A stretch of DNA of 64,000 nt from NCBI GenBank assembly GCA_963703145.1, contig OY969793.1, positions 248,001 to 312,000 of the forward strand, given 5' to 3'. This document shows, piece after piece, positions 17,166 through 25,306 of this stretch; position 1 is the stretch's first letter; the number at the start of each line of letters is the position of its first letter. Both the position numbers and the translations under genes were made by a program. The notes below the pieces were generated by a model. The model searched no databases. It was given only the letters and a program-made list of their open reading frames with translations, and was not told where the DNA came from. Source of the DNA: Bog-756 sp963703145. Lineage in GTDB: Bacteria; Actinomycetota; Acidimicrobiia; Acidimicrobiales; RAAP-2.

Positions 17166-17865
17166 TCTCCGGGATCGGCACGCCGAACTCTGCAGAGAGG
17201 GTGTCGATGTCGTCGCCCGCCCAGAATCGGTGAAGCACGTCGTTCAATGATGCAGCGCCATGAGCAAAAATGGGCTGCCCAAACCCTCGAAGTGGGTCGG
17301 CGATGACCTCCGCCCGTTCGTACGCTGGCAGCCTTATCTGACTGGCGTAGTCGTCAGATCCATAGGAGATCAGCTTCAAGTACTGATCGACGACTTCCGC
17401 GAACACCCTCTGACCGCTTCGGACCACGACAAGCTCACGAACTACCTCAGCTTCGTCGCCGGAGAGTGCTGCAGCGTGATCGAAGAGAATCTCGGCTCCG
17501 TCCGTGAACAGACGCCTCGAGGCCAACGCGTGTTCGATACCGATTTCGCGGGAGAGTGCGGCCAATGCTGGCCGGACTCGTTGAAGTGGAACTCCCGACT
17601 TTCTGATGCCCGCCAAGACCAGCGCCTCGGCAAGGCCAACAAACGGGATGCTCGGCTGGCCGTGGTCACTCTTCAGGGAGGTGACGATCGCCTCGCCCCG
17701 CACGGGCTGTCTTCCCGGAGACTGACGGACATAGCCCTTCGCCCAGGTGGAGAGAGTGGAAGGGTGCACCCCCAGGGCCCGAGCTGCCTCGGCCACGGTG
17801 TAGAGCGGCACGTCGAATCGGATGTCGGCTTCGTTGCTGGTCACAATCACCTCACCATCCATCAT
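17125..17865 (-). CDS. VapB45-like antitoxin (HTH plus DUF433)
   Basis: 246 residues. An N-terminal MerR-like helix-turn-helix (YTVAEAARALGVHPSTLSTW) is followed by a middle region and a C-terminal DUF433 domain (SLNDVLHRFWAGDDIDTLSA, then FGVPIPEIEDVLR). This composition matches VapB45-type antitoxins, which bind the PIN toxin and repress their own promoter. It is upstream of and overlaps the toxin gene, so the pair is co-transcribed on the minus strand. Names follow family resemblance; neutralisation has not been shown. Confidence 0.75.
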   Translation of the reverse strand: MMDGEVIVTSNEADIRFDVPLYTVAEAARALGVHPSTLSTWAKGYVRQSPGRQPVRGEAIVTSLKSDHGQPSIPFVGLAEALVLAGIRKSGVPLQRVRPALAALSREIGIEHALASRRLFTDGAEILFDHAAALSGDEAEVVRELVVVRSGQRVFAEVVDQYLKLISYGSDDYASQIRLPAYERAEVIADPLRGFGQPIFAHGAASLNDVLHRFWAGDDIDTLSAEFGVPIPEIEDVLRATSRRAA

Positions 17866-18029
17866 GCTCCATGGGTGATTCAGAGAGGCGAACCACCAAG
17901 CCCACGCCCCTTCCGGGACGGGGTGCCGCTACTGACCACTGGTGGCTAACCTAGGTCCTTCGACAACGAAGGCCCACGGACGCCGCGAAGTCCGATGCTC
18001 ATGGATCGATTGTCCGATGTTCCCTCGGA

Positions 18030-18554
18030 GTGCCCCCGGAAAGGTTGAGTCGCCGGAACCGACGTGACGATCAGAAGTCTGATCGCCGCAGGGCCCCGAA
18101 TCCTTGCAGCAATCACCTGATTGTCGCGCCGCTGTGGGTTGCGTATGGAGCGAATCTCGGAACCTTGTTGCGCAGCTGTGATGCGGTTGGAGCGTGCATG
18201 GCAGTTCCTGGGACTGAGCACTACCACAAGGCACTCAAGCAGGGCGACACCCTGGCCGCCAGGCCCTGCATCCACTGGGTTCAGTCGAAGGTCGGATGGA
18301 TCGAGGGGGAGCAGACGCGTGGAGCTGAAATTATTGGAGTGGAACTCGACGACGATTCGATTCGCCTCCAACAGCTTCGTCCAGCCACCAAGCACACGGT
18401 GGTTCTGCTTGGGCACGAGCACTCAGGGCTTCCCCCTGAGGTACGGAGCTATCTCGATCAGGTAGTCGAGATCCCCATGTTGGGAGTGGGTCGCTCTCTC
18501 AACGTTGCCGTGGCTGGCTCCCTGGTGCTGTACAAACTTGCCGGACTGGCATGA
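18030..18554 (+). CDS. TrmH/SpoU family RNA 2'-O-ribose methyltransferase
   Basis: About 150-174 residues with the three SPOUT motifs: YGANLGTLLRSCDAVGA (motif 1, catalytic Asn/Arg), HTVVLLGHEHSGLPPEV (motif 2, SAM knot) and IPMLGVGRSLNVAVAGSLVL (motif 3, knot and SAM binding). It methylates a ribose 2'-OH in tRNA or rRNA. The family part begins near SNHLIVAPLW. The GTG at 18030 is the best in-frame start, but the first 25 residues are basic and unconvincing, so the true start is uncertain. It sits between two toxin-antitoxin pairs within the tRNA-fragment-bounded segment. Confidence 0.85.
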   Translation: MPPERLSRRNRRDDQKSDRRRAPNPCSNHLIVAPLWVAYGANLGTLLRSCDAVGACMAVPGTEHYHKALKQGDTLAARPCIHWVQSKVGWIEGEQTRGAEIIGVELDDDSIRLQQLRPATKHTVVLLGHEHSGLPPEVRSYLDQVVEIPMLGVGRSLNVAVAGSLVLYKLAGLA

Positions 18555-18628
18555 GTTCGATTGCCGTGCAGGCTCCGAAATACTTGACTGGAGGAGCTCG
18601 GGTACACCCACTAGGCCGTGGAGCAGGC

Positions 18629-19018
18629 CTATGAAACGACGTCCAACCGGCCAGCAAGCCAAACGGCCATACCAACTTCGTCGACTTCGCCCGCGGCCAC
18701 CGCCAACATCGTGGATACGGCGTCGTCAGCAGGAACCTCGAGACGGTGCCCGTTCAGCATCACGAACATGACGAGGCAGGTCCAGGCGAGTCGCTTGTTG
18801 CCGTCAATCAATGGATGGTTGCGAGCGATCCGCACAGTGAGGACCGCGCACTTGTCGATGAACTCCGGGTAGAGGTCTTGGCCTCCAAAGGAGGCTTGAG
18901 GAGCGTGGAGAGCTGAGTCCAGTAGGTCGATCCGTGGGCTCCGAGCCAACGTCGTTAGGTCGAGACCGGTCACGGCTTCTGCGACAACGAGCGCTTCAGC
19001 CAAGCTGAGGTACCTCAC
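18629..19018 (-). CDS. doc: Doc-type Fic-fold toxin (death-on-curing)
   Basis: 129 residues with the Fic/Doc active site HPLIDGNKRLAW (HxxxDGNKR) at about residue 70, an N-terminal YLSLAEALVVAEAV helix and helical flanks. The length is typical of Doc. Doc enzymes phosphorylate EF-Tu and arrest translation until neutralised. Its start overlaps the stop of the ribbon-helix-helix gene by 4 bases, so the two are translationally coupled in antitoxin-toxin order. It is the second toxin-antitoxin pair in the bracketed segment. Confidence 0.9.
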   Translation of the reverse strand: MRYLSLAEALVVAEAVTGLDLTTLARSPRIDLLDSALHAPQASFGGQDLYPEFIDKCAVLTVRIARNHPLIDGNKRLAWTCLVMFVMLNGHRLEVPADDAVSTMLAVAAGEVDEVGMAVWLAGRLDVVS

Positions 19019-19227
19019 TGTGCCAATCGGTCAAGGATCTCCCGATCGCGCTCAGTGATCTCACGGAGTCTGCCCATGAACTCCTCGTCGTGGCGAACTC
19101 GTTCGACTTCGGCGGTCAACGCGTCCACGACGAGCGTGTTGACGCTGATACCTCGCCCTCGAGCGACGACCTCCACCGTGGTAGCCAGCTCCTCAGGCAT
19201 CCGGATCGTAGTGGTCTTTTTCGTCAT
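19015..19227 (-). CDS. Ribbon-helix-helix antitoxin partner of Doc
   Basis: A 70-residue CopG/Arc-like protein. KTTTIRMPEELATTVEVVAR forms the beta strand and first helix, and GISVNTLVVDALTAEVERV the second helix. The charged tail (DEEFMGRLREITERDREIL) is the likely toxin-binding part. RHH antitoxins bind operator DNA as dimers and repress the pair. It precedes and overlaps doc. Confidence 0.88.
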   Translation of the reverse strand: MTKKTTTIRMPEELATTVEVVARGRGISVNTLVVDALTAEVERVRHDEEFMGRLREITERDREILDRLAQ

Positions 19228-19412
19228 GCCACCATGCTATCAAGAAATCACTTCGGACGGAACAGAACTCGGATGAATGTTCGCCCACTTGCTACTTGAT
19301 CTGCTACTGAACTCCACCATCCTGGAGATCACAGAAGAGAACTCCGTGGACGGAGAGCCCGACTGAACAGGTCTTGAGCGATTCAGCGGTACTCACTGGA
19401 CGATCCTTAACT

Positions 19413-19457
19413 CCCTCTCAAGGTGGAGACACGGGTTCGAACCCCGTTGGGACTGCC
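19413..19457 (+). repeat. tRNA-Glu 3'-end fragment, copy 2 (att-like)
   Basis: Identical over 45 bp to 16241-16285 and in the same orientation. The bases just upstream (ACGATCC...CTCCCTCTC) still resemble those before copy 1, while the downstream bases differ (CCAGTTGC against AGTGAAAG). The two copies bracket 3.1 kb holding two toxin-antitoxin pairs and the SpoU methylase, consistent with an att-bounded insertion. Confidence 0.85.
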
Positions 19458-19481
19458 CAGTTGCATATTGCCTCGGGCCGA

Positions 19482-19617
19482 TCAGGCGCTCTTGAGTGGC
19501 GTGATCTCGTCGAGCGTGTCAACCAGGCGGTCCCGCTCTACCGCGAGGTCGTAGCGGCCCTGGAGATTCATCCAGAATCAATCTGACGTGCCGAAGTAGC
19601 GCTCGGAGGAGCCGTAG
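19482..19617 (-). pseudogene. Remnant of a HigA-type antitoxin gene (3' end)
   Basis: On the minus strand the frame reads ...RYFGTSD, a TGA stop at 19578-19580, then FWMNLQGRYDLAVERD and a tail ending TPLKSA before the TGA at 19482. RYFGTSxxFWMNLQxxYDL is the conserved C-terminal stretch of HigA antitoxins, so one nonsense codon interrupts a higA 3' end. Upstream of about 19617 the frame no longer resembles HigA and no higB is present. It is decayed toxin-antitoxin DNA at the right-hand tRNA fragment. Confidence 0.65.
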
Positions 19618-19618
19618 C

Positions 19619-19642
19619 GGTCCCTCGGTCTCCCGAGGGACC
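19619..19642. other. Perfect 10-bp hairpin
   Basis: GGTCCCTCGG and CCGAGGGACC are exact reverse complements separated by TCTC. It lies between the higA remnant and the tautomerase terminator region. No T-run follows on either strand. Function unknown: possibly a terminator or element-end structure. Confidence 0.5.
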
Positions 19643-19689
19643 CTCCTTGGGCACGTAAGGGCTGATGTTGTGTCAACCACTGCCTGACC

Positions 19690-19732
19690 GTGACCGCGGT
19701 AGCCGCCGAAGTTCTGCGGCTACCGCGGTCAC
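19690..19732 (-). terminator. 16-bp perfect stem terminator of the tautomerase gene
   Basis: GTGACCGCGGTAGCCG and its exact reverse complement form a 16-bp GC-rich stem with an 11-base loop. It begins 6 bases beyond the tautomerase stop codon on the minus strand. There is no U-tract, but strong U-less hairpins are common terminators in actinobacteria. It also insulates the mobile region from the tautomerase/SARP region. Confidence 0.65.
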
Positions 19733-19737
19733 CATCC

Positions 19738-19968
19738 CTAGTGGGCGCCGGCCGGGCTCCTCTGTAGGCCCTGCACGTACTCGGCGGTGATGGCGTTGCC
19801 GCCGATACCCCAGTCTCCGCTCTCCACCTCCTCGATGGTGACCCAGGTGACGCCCCGCAGAGCTTCACCCTCGATGCCGACCATGGTCTCGGTGAGTTGG
19901 CTGATCATGTCCTGCTTCTGACCGGTATCGAACACTCCCTTGATGACCTTCACTTGCACGAGTGGCAC
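19738..19968 (-). CDS. 4-oxalocrotonate tautomerase family protein
   Basis: 76 residues. The GTG at 19968 is chosen because AAGGAGG lies just upstream and it leaves proline as residue 2 (MPLVQVKVI), the catalytic N-terminal base of this superfamily after Met removal. The C-terminal VESGDWGIGG loop is also typical. These small hexameric or trimeric enzymes tautomerise unsaturated keto acids. It is divergently transcribed from the SARP-type regulator, so the 139-bp spacer with TTGCAA repeats may control both. Confidence 0.85.
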   Translation of the reverse strand: MPLVQVKVIKGVFDTGQKQDMISQLTETMVGIEGEALRGVTWVTIEEVESGDWGIGGNAITAEYVQGLQRSPAGAH

Positions 19969-20067
19969 GCTGGCCTCCTTTTTCTTGCGCCTGGATTGGC
20001 GATAATCCCAGTATCCGGACGCGGCTTGCAGTCGGGCTGCCGAAAACCTGTGCTGGTGAGCTCGTGC

Positions 20068-20097
20068 TTGCAAGCGTTTTGCAAGGAGGCTTGCAAT
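20068..20097 (+). promoter_or_regulatory. Three phased TTGCAA repeats (SARP-box-like)
   Basis: TTGCAAG at 20068-20074, TTGCAAG at 20079-20085 and TTGCAAT at 20091-20097 are spaced 11 and 12 bases apart, about one helical turn. SARP regulators bind direct heptamer repeats with such phasing near the -35 region. They end 9 bases before the ATG of the SARP gene, so autoregulation or control of the divergent tautomerase is likely. Confidence 0.6.
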
Positions 20098-20106
20098 ACT
20101 GGATTC

Positions 20107-23058
20107 ATGGAGCCTGAGCTCGATATACGGGTCCTGGGTGGCATCGAACTTGCGAGGAATGGCGTACCGGTGCCGGTCGGCGGCTCCAAACCCCGTCTCG
20201 CCCTCGCCATCCTGGCTGCTCATCGCGGTTCGGTCGTGTCGACCGACCGGATCTGCGACGAGTTGTGGGGCGACCGCCAGCCCGGCGACCCGGCTGCGGT
20301 GCTCCAAAGCCACCTTTCCCGCCTACGCAGACTTCTTCGCCCCGACGCGGGAATCGTCGCCCGGCCGCCGGGTTACATGTTGGAGGTCTCTCGCGACACC
20401 GTTGATGCCGGACGCTTCGAGGTGCTTTGCGAGCGAGCGAATGGTGCCTCGGACCCCCGGACGGCCGTCGAACAACTTGAGTGTGCTCTCGGTCTGTGGA
20501 GAGGTCCGGCATTTGATGAGTTCGACGATCGCGAATGGGCTGTACCGGTGGCCGCCCGGCTCAACGAGCTCCGTACCGACGCCAGTGAGCAACTCTTTGA
20601 GGCCCGCCTCCAGTTGGGAGTGGACGCCAGGCTCGTCGGAGACCTTGAGAGGGCTGTCGTCGAGCACCCCCTTCGGGAGCGACTCTGGTGCCAGCTGATC
20701 GTTGCTCTCTACCGATGTGGTCGTACCGCCGAAGCCCTGAGGCGTGCCGAGTCCTATCGGGTGCTCCTCCGAGAGGGGACCGGTCTCGATCCCTCTCCGA
20801 TCTTTCGGGAACTCGAGGCCCGAGTCCTCAGTGAGGACCCGTCCCTGGCCCATGGGCTCCACGAGTCGCGACGGCCCTCACAGCGACGGCGGTCAGGGGA
20901 GACGACGCACCTTGTTGGTCGCGACAGAGAGCTCTCCGAGTTGACCAGGTTGGTGGGTTCCGAGCGAATGGTGACCCTTATCGGCCCAGGGGGAGTGGGC
21001 AAGACGAAGCTGGCCAAGCGGCTGGCGAACGAATTGTGGGATGAGTACGACGGGGCGGTCTTTGTCATCGAGCTCGCCGCAGTCCACGATCCGGCTTCCA
21101 TCGTTGTCGCCCTCGCCAGCGCCACCGATGTCCAGCAGCGACAGCATCTCTCCGTCGAGGAGACCCTCATCGAATATCTCCGAAGCCGACGGGCTCTATT
21201 GGTTCTCGACAACTGCGAGCACCTGAGAGCCACGATTGCAACGCTCACCGAGCGATTTCTCAATTCGTGTCCCAACATGACGTTTCTGGCCACGAGCCGG
21301 GAAGTGATCGGGCTTCCCGGGGAGCAGGTATGGCGCGTCGGGCCACTCGAGGTCCCTACTGAGGGCTCGGTCGCCTCCGTCGTCGCCGACGTGCCGGCCG
21401 CCCGACTCTTCGTCGAGCGGGCGATCGCGGCTCGTCCAGGGTTTTCCCTGGGACCCGACAATGTGGCTGATGTGGTGAGAATCGTGCGTCGTCTCGACGG
21501 GCTTCCACTCACCATCGAGCTTGCTGCAGCCCGAGTTCGGGCTATGAGCGTCTCGGCGTTGGCGGAGCGGCTGGAGAACGGATTTCAGCTGCTGTCCGGT
21601 GCCCAACCCTCGGTTCCATTCCGGCACAGGACGGTTGATGATCTGGTGGCATGGTCGTACGACCTCTTGGAGCCGGACGAGCAGGTGCTCTTTTCCCGCT
21701 TGAGCGCATTCACCGGAGCATTCGAACTAGACGCCGTCGAAGGAATTTGTGGAGGCCAGGATCTGGATGTGAGCAGGATCCCCATGCTGCTGGCGAACCT
21801 CGTCGACAAGTCAATGGTCCAGGCCTCCGACACGGGGGCCACTCGTTACCGTCTGCTCGAGACGTTGCAGGAGTACGGGCGGGACCGCGTCGGTGACGTC
21901 GGGGAACGGGATGGGCTAAGGGGCCGACACGCCCGCTGGTATCTGAACTTGGCCGAGCGCTGCGCGGTGGGACTGGCTGGCGCAGACGAGTCGAATGCCG
22001 TCGTATTGCTCGATCGAGAGTTCGAAAACCTTCGCACCGCCCATCTGTGGTCCATCGAATACGCCGATGTCGATGTGGCGCTCCGTCTGGTCGCCGCCCT
22101 CCGGGAGTACGCGTTTCGCTGTATGCATGCCGAGATCAGCGGCTGGGCCGACGCAGCGGGAGATCTGCCACATGCGAGTGAGCACCCGCGCTATCCCCTT
22201 GTCGTCGCGGTCGGGGCCTACGGCCGATTTGTACGAGGCGACCTTGAGGGGGCAATCGACCTCGGCCAACACGCGGTCGAGGCTGCCGACCGTCTATGCG
22301 TCGACTGCTCCGGCTTGGCCGAACGGGCCTTGGGTAATGCCTGGTTCTACCAGGGGGAGGCCTCACGAGGCATACATTGGATGGATCTCATGGTCGAATC
22401 GGCCGAGACGGGTTCAGCCGCCCGCCTCGCGCACGCTTACTACATGAGATCAGTCGCCTACTCGAGCGTGGGGGACACCACGAACGGGATCCGATTGGCC
22501 GCGATGTCGCATGACGCAGCCGCCCGCTCCGGATCACCAACCGCCCTGGCCCAGGCTCTTTATGCTGAGGGGGTCGCCCTCACCGCGTTTAACCCCGTGG
22601 GTGCAGCAGATCAACTCCAGCGGGCAGCTGACGTCGCCAGGGATGCCGGTAACCGATGGATCCAGGCGTTTGCCCTGACCGAGGTCCTCTGGCTTGAGGC
22701 GAGCCAAGGGAGGCCCCGCGAAGCACTCCAGCGCTATGCCGACGTTGTCGATCTCTGGTACCGCGGCGGCGACTGGGCCAACCAGTGGCTTTCGCTGCGG
22801 CACGTGTTCGGAATCCTCGTCCAGCTACGAGCGGAACTCGGTGCCGCGACCCTTCATGGTGCGCTCACCGCAGCTGGAGCGGCCTACGCTCTTCCCTTTG
22901 GAGCAGTCGACGCCGAACGAATCAGCTTGCTGGTGGATGACCTCCGAAACCAGCTTGGGGGGGCCGCCTTCGCCTCGGCTGTGAGGCGTGGGGCGAGCCT
23001 CAGCGACGGCGAGATCGTAGATTTCGTCCATGGGCAGATCTCTGCGCTTACTACTTGA
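20107..23058 (+). CDS. SARP-family (AfsR/BTAD) transcriptional regulator with NB-ARC-like ATPase domain
   Basis: 983 residues from the ATG at 20107. The upstream frame is open but lacks family sequence. Residues ~1-95 form an OmpR-type winged helix (IRVLGGIELARNGVPVPVGG, then KPRLALAILAAH). Residues ~100-245 are the bacterial transcriptional activation domain (PLRERLWCQLIVALYRCGR, then AEALRRAESYRVLLREGTGL). The P-loop of an AP-ATPase module is at about 295 (LIGPGGVGKTKLAKRLA), with ALLVLDNCEH as the Walker-B-like strand and LPLTIELAAARVRAM in the ARC part. The last ~350 residues are helical, TPR-like. It probably activates transcription with RNA polymerase in response to ATP and an unknown ligand. 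No biosynthetic cluster adjoins it. Confidence 0.92.
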   Translation: MEPELDIRVLGGIELARNGVPVPVGGSKPRLALAILAAHRGSVVSTDRICDELWGDRQPGDPAAVLQSHLSRLRRLLRPDAGIVARPPGYMLEVSRDTVDAGRFEVLCERANGASDPRTAVEQLECALGLWRGPAFDEFDDREWAVPVAARLNELRTDASEQLFEARLQLGVDARLVGDLERAVVEHPLRERLWCQLIVALYRCGRTAEALRRAESYRVLLREGTGLDPSPIFRELEARVLSEDPSLAHGLHESRRPSQRRRSGETTHLVGRDRELSELTRLVGSERMVTLIGPGGVGKTKLAKRLANELWDEYDGAVFVIELAAVHDPASIVVALASATDVQQRQHLSVEETLIEYLRSRRALLVLDNCEHLRATIATLTERFLNSCPNMTFLATSREVIGLPGEQVWRVGPLEVPTEGSVASVVADVPAARLFVERAIAARPGFSLGPDNVADVVRIVRRLDGLPLTIELAAARVRAMSVSALAERLENGFQLLSGAQPSVPFRHRTVDDLVAWSYDLLEPDEQVLFSRLSAFTGAFELDAVEGICGGQDLDVSRIPMLLANLVDKSMVQASDTGATRYRLLETLQEYGRDRVGDVGERDGLRGRHARWYLNLAERCAVGLAGADESNAVVLLDREFENLRTAHLWSIEYADVDVALRLVAALREYAFRCMHAEISGWADAAGDLPHASEHPRYPLVVAVGAYGRFVRGDLEGAIDLGQHAVEAADRLCVDCSGLAERALGNAWFYQGEASRGIHWMDLMVESAETGSAARLAHAYYMRSVAYSSVGDTTNGIRLAAMSHDAAARSGSPTALAQALYAEGVALTAFNPVGAADQLQRAADVARDAGNRWIQAFALTEVLWLEASQGRPREALQRYADVVDLWYRGGDWANQWLSLRHVFGILVQLRAELGAATLHGALTAAGAAYALPFGAVDAERISLLVDDLRNQLGGAAFASAVRRGASLSDGEIVDFVHGQISALTT

Positions 23059-23342
23059 CATAGTTGCTGCGACATACGGGCCCGGCTCATCGCCCTCTTG
23101 GAACGCGCGCCACGTCTCGCCCGTCGAGATAATGCGGTCATGCGTGCCTTCGCAACCGGCGGCCAAGCGAACAGAGCGGCCGAGCCGGTGTTGTGGGCAA
23201 GAGCGGCGTCGCCAGTGGAGCTACCCCTAGCCGGCAGGATCCGTGAGCCCTCGATTCCATTAAGTAGTTTGAGGAAGCTGTGTTGAAATGACGCACCCGC
23301 TAATGACGTTGGCCGCCGTGATGGTGTCGACCGGGAGGGACC

Positions 23343-24121
23343 GTGGAGCCGCATCATCGAGACGCCATTGAGCGTTGGGCCAAGGCCGCCGCCGACGAGG
23401 TGGTCGCCGTGGTGGTGACTGGTTCGCTGGCCAAGGGATACGGCCTCACTGATAGTGACGTCGACGGGTTCGTGATCGTCTCCGACAAGGCATTCGCCCG
23501 TCGCCGAGCCAGTGGCGAGCTCACCTACTCCTCCACCGAACTCTGCGACTACGAGGGTGGCTACATCGATGCCAAGTACGTCGACCGGGCCTTCCGTGAA
23601 GCCGTTGTGGAGCGAGGCAGCGAGCCGGCCCGATCGGCGTTCCTCGGGGCGATCGTGGCCTGGTCCACCGACCCGTCGATCGATGCGCTGGTGCACGCGG
23701 CAGCCATCTATCCCGAGGCCGGCGCCGAACAGCGCATGGCCCGATTCTTAGCCCAGGCCCAGGCCGCCCAGTGGTACGTGGGCGAGGCGGCCAAGCGCGA
23801 CGACCCCTACCTCGCCGGCTGGGCGGCGAGCCGGCTGGCGCTGTTCGCCTGCCGCCTGGTGCTGGCCCACAACCGAGTGCTGTATCCGTACCACAAGTGG
23901 CTGTTGCGCACCGTCGCCGAGGTGACCGATCGTCCCGACGACTTCGTCGACCTGGTGCGCGCCTTGCGATCGAGCGGACCCCGGCCTGCACTGAGGCGGT
24001 GGTGATGTCGCTGCTCTCGTTCCGTGAGTGGCCGCAGGCCACGGCCGGTTGGTCGACCCAGTTCATGCTCGACAGCGAGTGGAACTGGCTCGATGGTGAG
24101 GCGCCGGTCGACGATCTGTGA
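23343..24121 (+). pseudogene. Nucleotidyltransferase-domain protein, frameshifted near its C-terminus
   Basis: The frame from GTG 23343 has the minimal nucleotidyltransferase motif VVTGSLAKGYGLTDSDVDGFV (GS...DSDVD) and YIDAKYVDRAF, then breaks near 23966. One base later the other frame continues AIERTPACTEAVVMSLLSF and STQFMLDSEWNWLDG to a stop at 24121, a coherent C-terminal helix pair. One missing base explains the break. Without the correction the product is 220 residues and ends RPALRRW. Such proteins may transfer a nucleotide to a sugar, antibiotic or protein; the substrate is unknown. Confidence 0.75.
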
Positions 24122-24494
24122 CCCGGGTATGCAGATGAGGATCGAGATCGGATTCGGGCCTGGATCGACACAGCCGCGTGGATGTGCTCATTTCTCGGGA
24201 CCTTGCCGACCAGGCCGAGTTCGCCTGTAGCGGACCGATTGCGCGTCAGTGCCGCGATGACGTGGCGGCCCTCGCCCTCATAGGCCCGTCGAGGAAGGAC
24301 AGCGGCGAAGAAGCTGAGGACCAGGTGATGCGCAGCTCGATGCCTGCAAATAGGCACCAACGAAGGTCGGATGCCCGGGTCTGCAGCAGCTGATTGCCAG
24401 ATCCTTAGTTCGGAACCTTGGGTGGTTCTGAAGGGTAGGGCCCCCCACCGGCTGAGTTCGTTGGTATGCGAATGTCCGCTAGGTGGCGCGGGAT
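24122..24494. other. Intergenic, no gene recognised
   Basis: 373 bases between the nucleotidyltransferase remnant and the converging TetR gene. Short open frames are present but none has family sequence or a good ribosome-binding site. A weak GAACC/GGTTC hairpin near 24412-24430 is the only structure noticed. Confidence 0.5.
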
Positions 24495-25202
24495 CTAGCC
24501 GGACTCATCGGAGTTGGCCATCTGCAACGCGTTCATGAACATCATGGTGAGGTGTTCGACTCCCTCATCGAAATCGCAACTCAACTGTCCCTCGCAGAGC
24601 CACATTTCTGGGAATCGATCGGTCATCGAACCCAAAACGGCCGCGGTGATGGACGGGTCGAGCCGACTGTCGACGAGGCCATGGGTCTGCAGTCGTCCGA
24701 TCGATTCAGCCACGAGTGCCCGATCCTGAGCATGACGCAACGCCCGCTCGTTCCCAAGGACAGGGTCGTAGCGTGAGACCTGTTCGATCACGCCCATAAT
24801 TGTTGCCTCTTGGCGATAGCGCTCCAGGTAGAGCCGTATGGCCGCCCGGATCCTCTCTCGTGGAGTGGCACTTGATGACCGGTCGAGGATCACATCGCCA
24901 AGTGGTGCACCGAGCTCCTCGTCGATCCGCAAGGCAACTTCGCGGAACACCTCCTGCTTTGACGTGAAGTAGGTGTAGAACGTGCCCTGTGCCAGGTTGG
25001 CACGAGCGGTGATGTCCGAGATTCGGGCGTCCAGTAGGCCGCTCGTTTCGAACACGTCTTTTGCCGCGGCGAGGATTCGGGCGCGTGTCAGCACCCCCTT
25101 TTTGCTTAGCGGGCGGGATTCAGGCGCCGCGTGCCCACCTGGTCTCGCGGCTACGACCTGGTCGCTCTTCGGCACTTCGAGGGAAGGCATGTTGACACTC
25201 AT
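24495..25202 (-). CDS. TetR/AcrR family transcriptional regulator
   Basis: About 235 residues from the ATG at 25202; an ATG at 25190 is also possible. The DNA-binding domain is clear: RARILAAAKDVFETSGLLDA, then ISDITARANLAQGTFYTYF and SKQEVFREVALRIDE. A helical ligand domain follows (IRAAIRLYLERYRQEATIMG). TetR proteins repress until a ligand, often an acyl-CoA or catabolite, binds. It lies 104 bases downstream of the amidohydrolase on the same strand, so it may regulate the 25-31 kb cluster or the 17-bp operators in the left block; the target is inference. Confidence 0.92.
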   Translation of the reverse strand: MSVNMPSLEVPKSDQVVAARPGGHAAPESRPLSKKGVLTRARILAAAKDVFETSGLLDARISDITARANLAQGTFYTYFTSKQEVFREVALRIDEELGAPLGDVILDRSSSATPRERIRAAIRLYLERYRQEATIMGVIEQVSRYDPVLGNERALRHAQDRALVAESIGRLQTHGLVDSRLDPSITAAVLGSMTDRFPEMWLCEGQLSCDFDEGVEHLTMMFMNALQMANSDESG

Positions 25203-25306
25203 CTGCTTGGAGTGGACGGGGAGGTCCCGCCCGGACTGATCCGTTGTCCTTCCGGCCGCAGCCGTGCCATCCAGGATGACGGCACGGATGGACGCGAACG
25301 ATCGAT

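Noticed and set aside
19413..19458. Functional tRNA-Glu gene, second copy
   Set aside because: Same reason: only the 3' part is present and the 5' anticodon-stem strand pairs poorly.
16000..19700. Prophage
   Set aside because: No capsid, terminase, tail or integrase gene; only attachment-like repeats and toxin-antitoxin genes.
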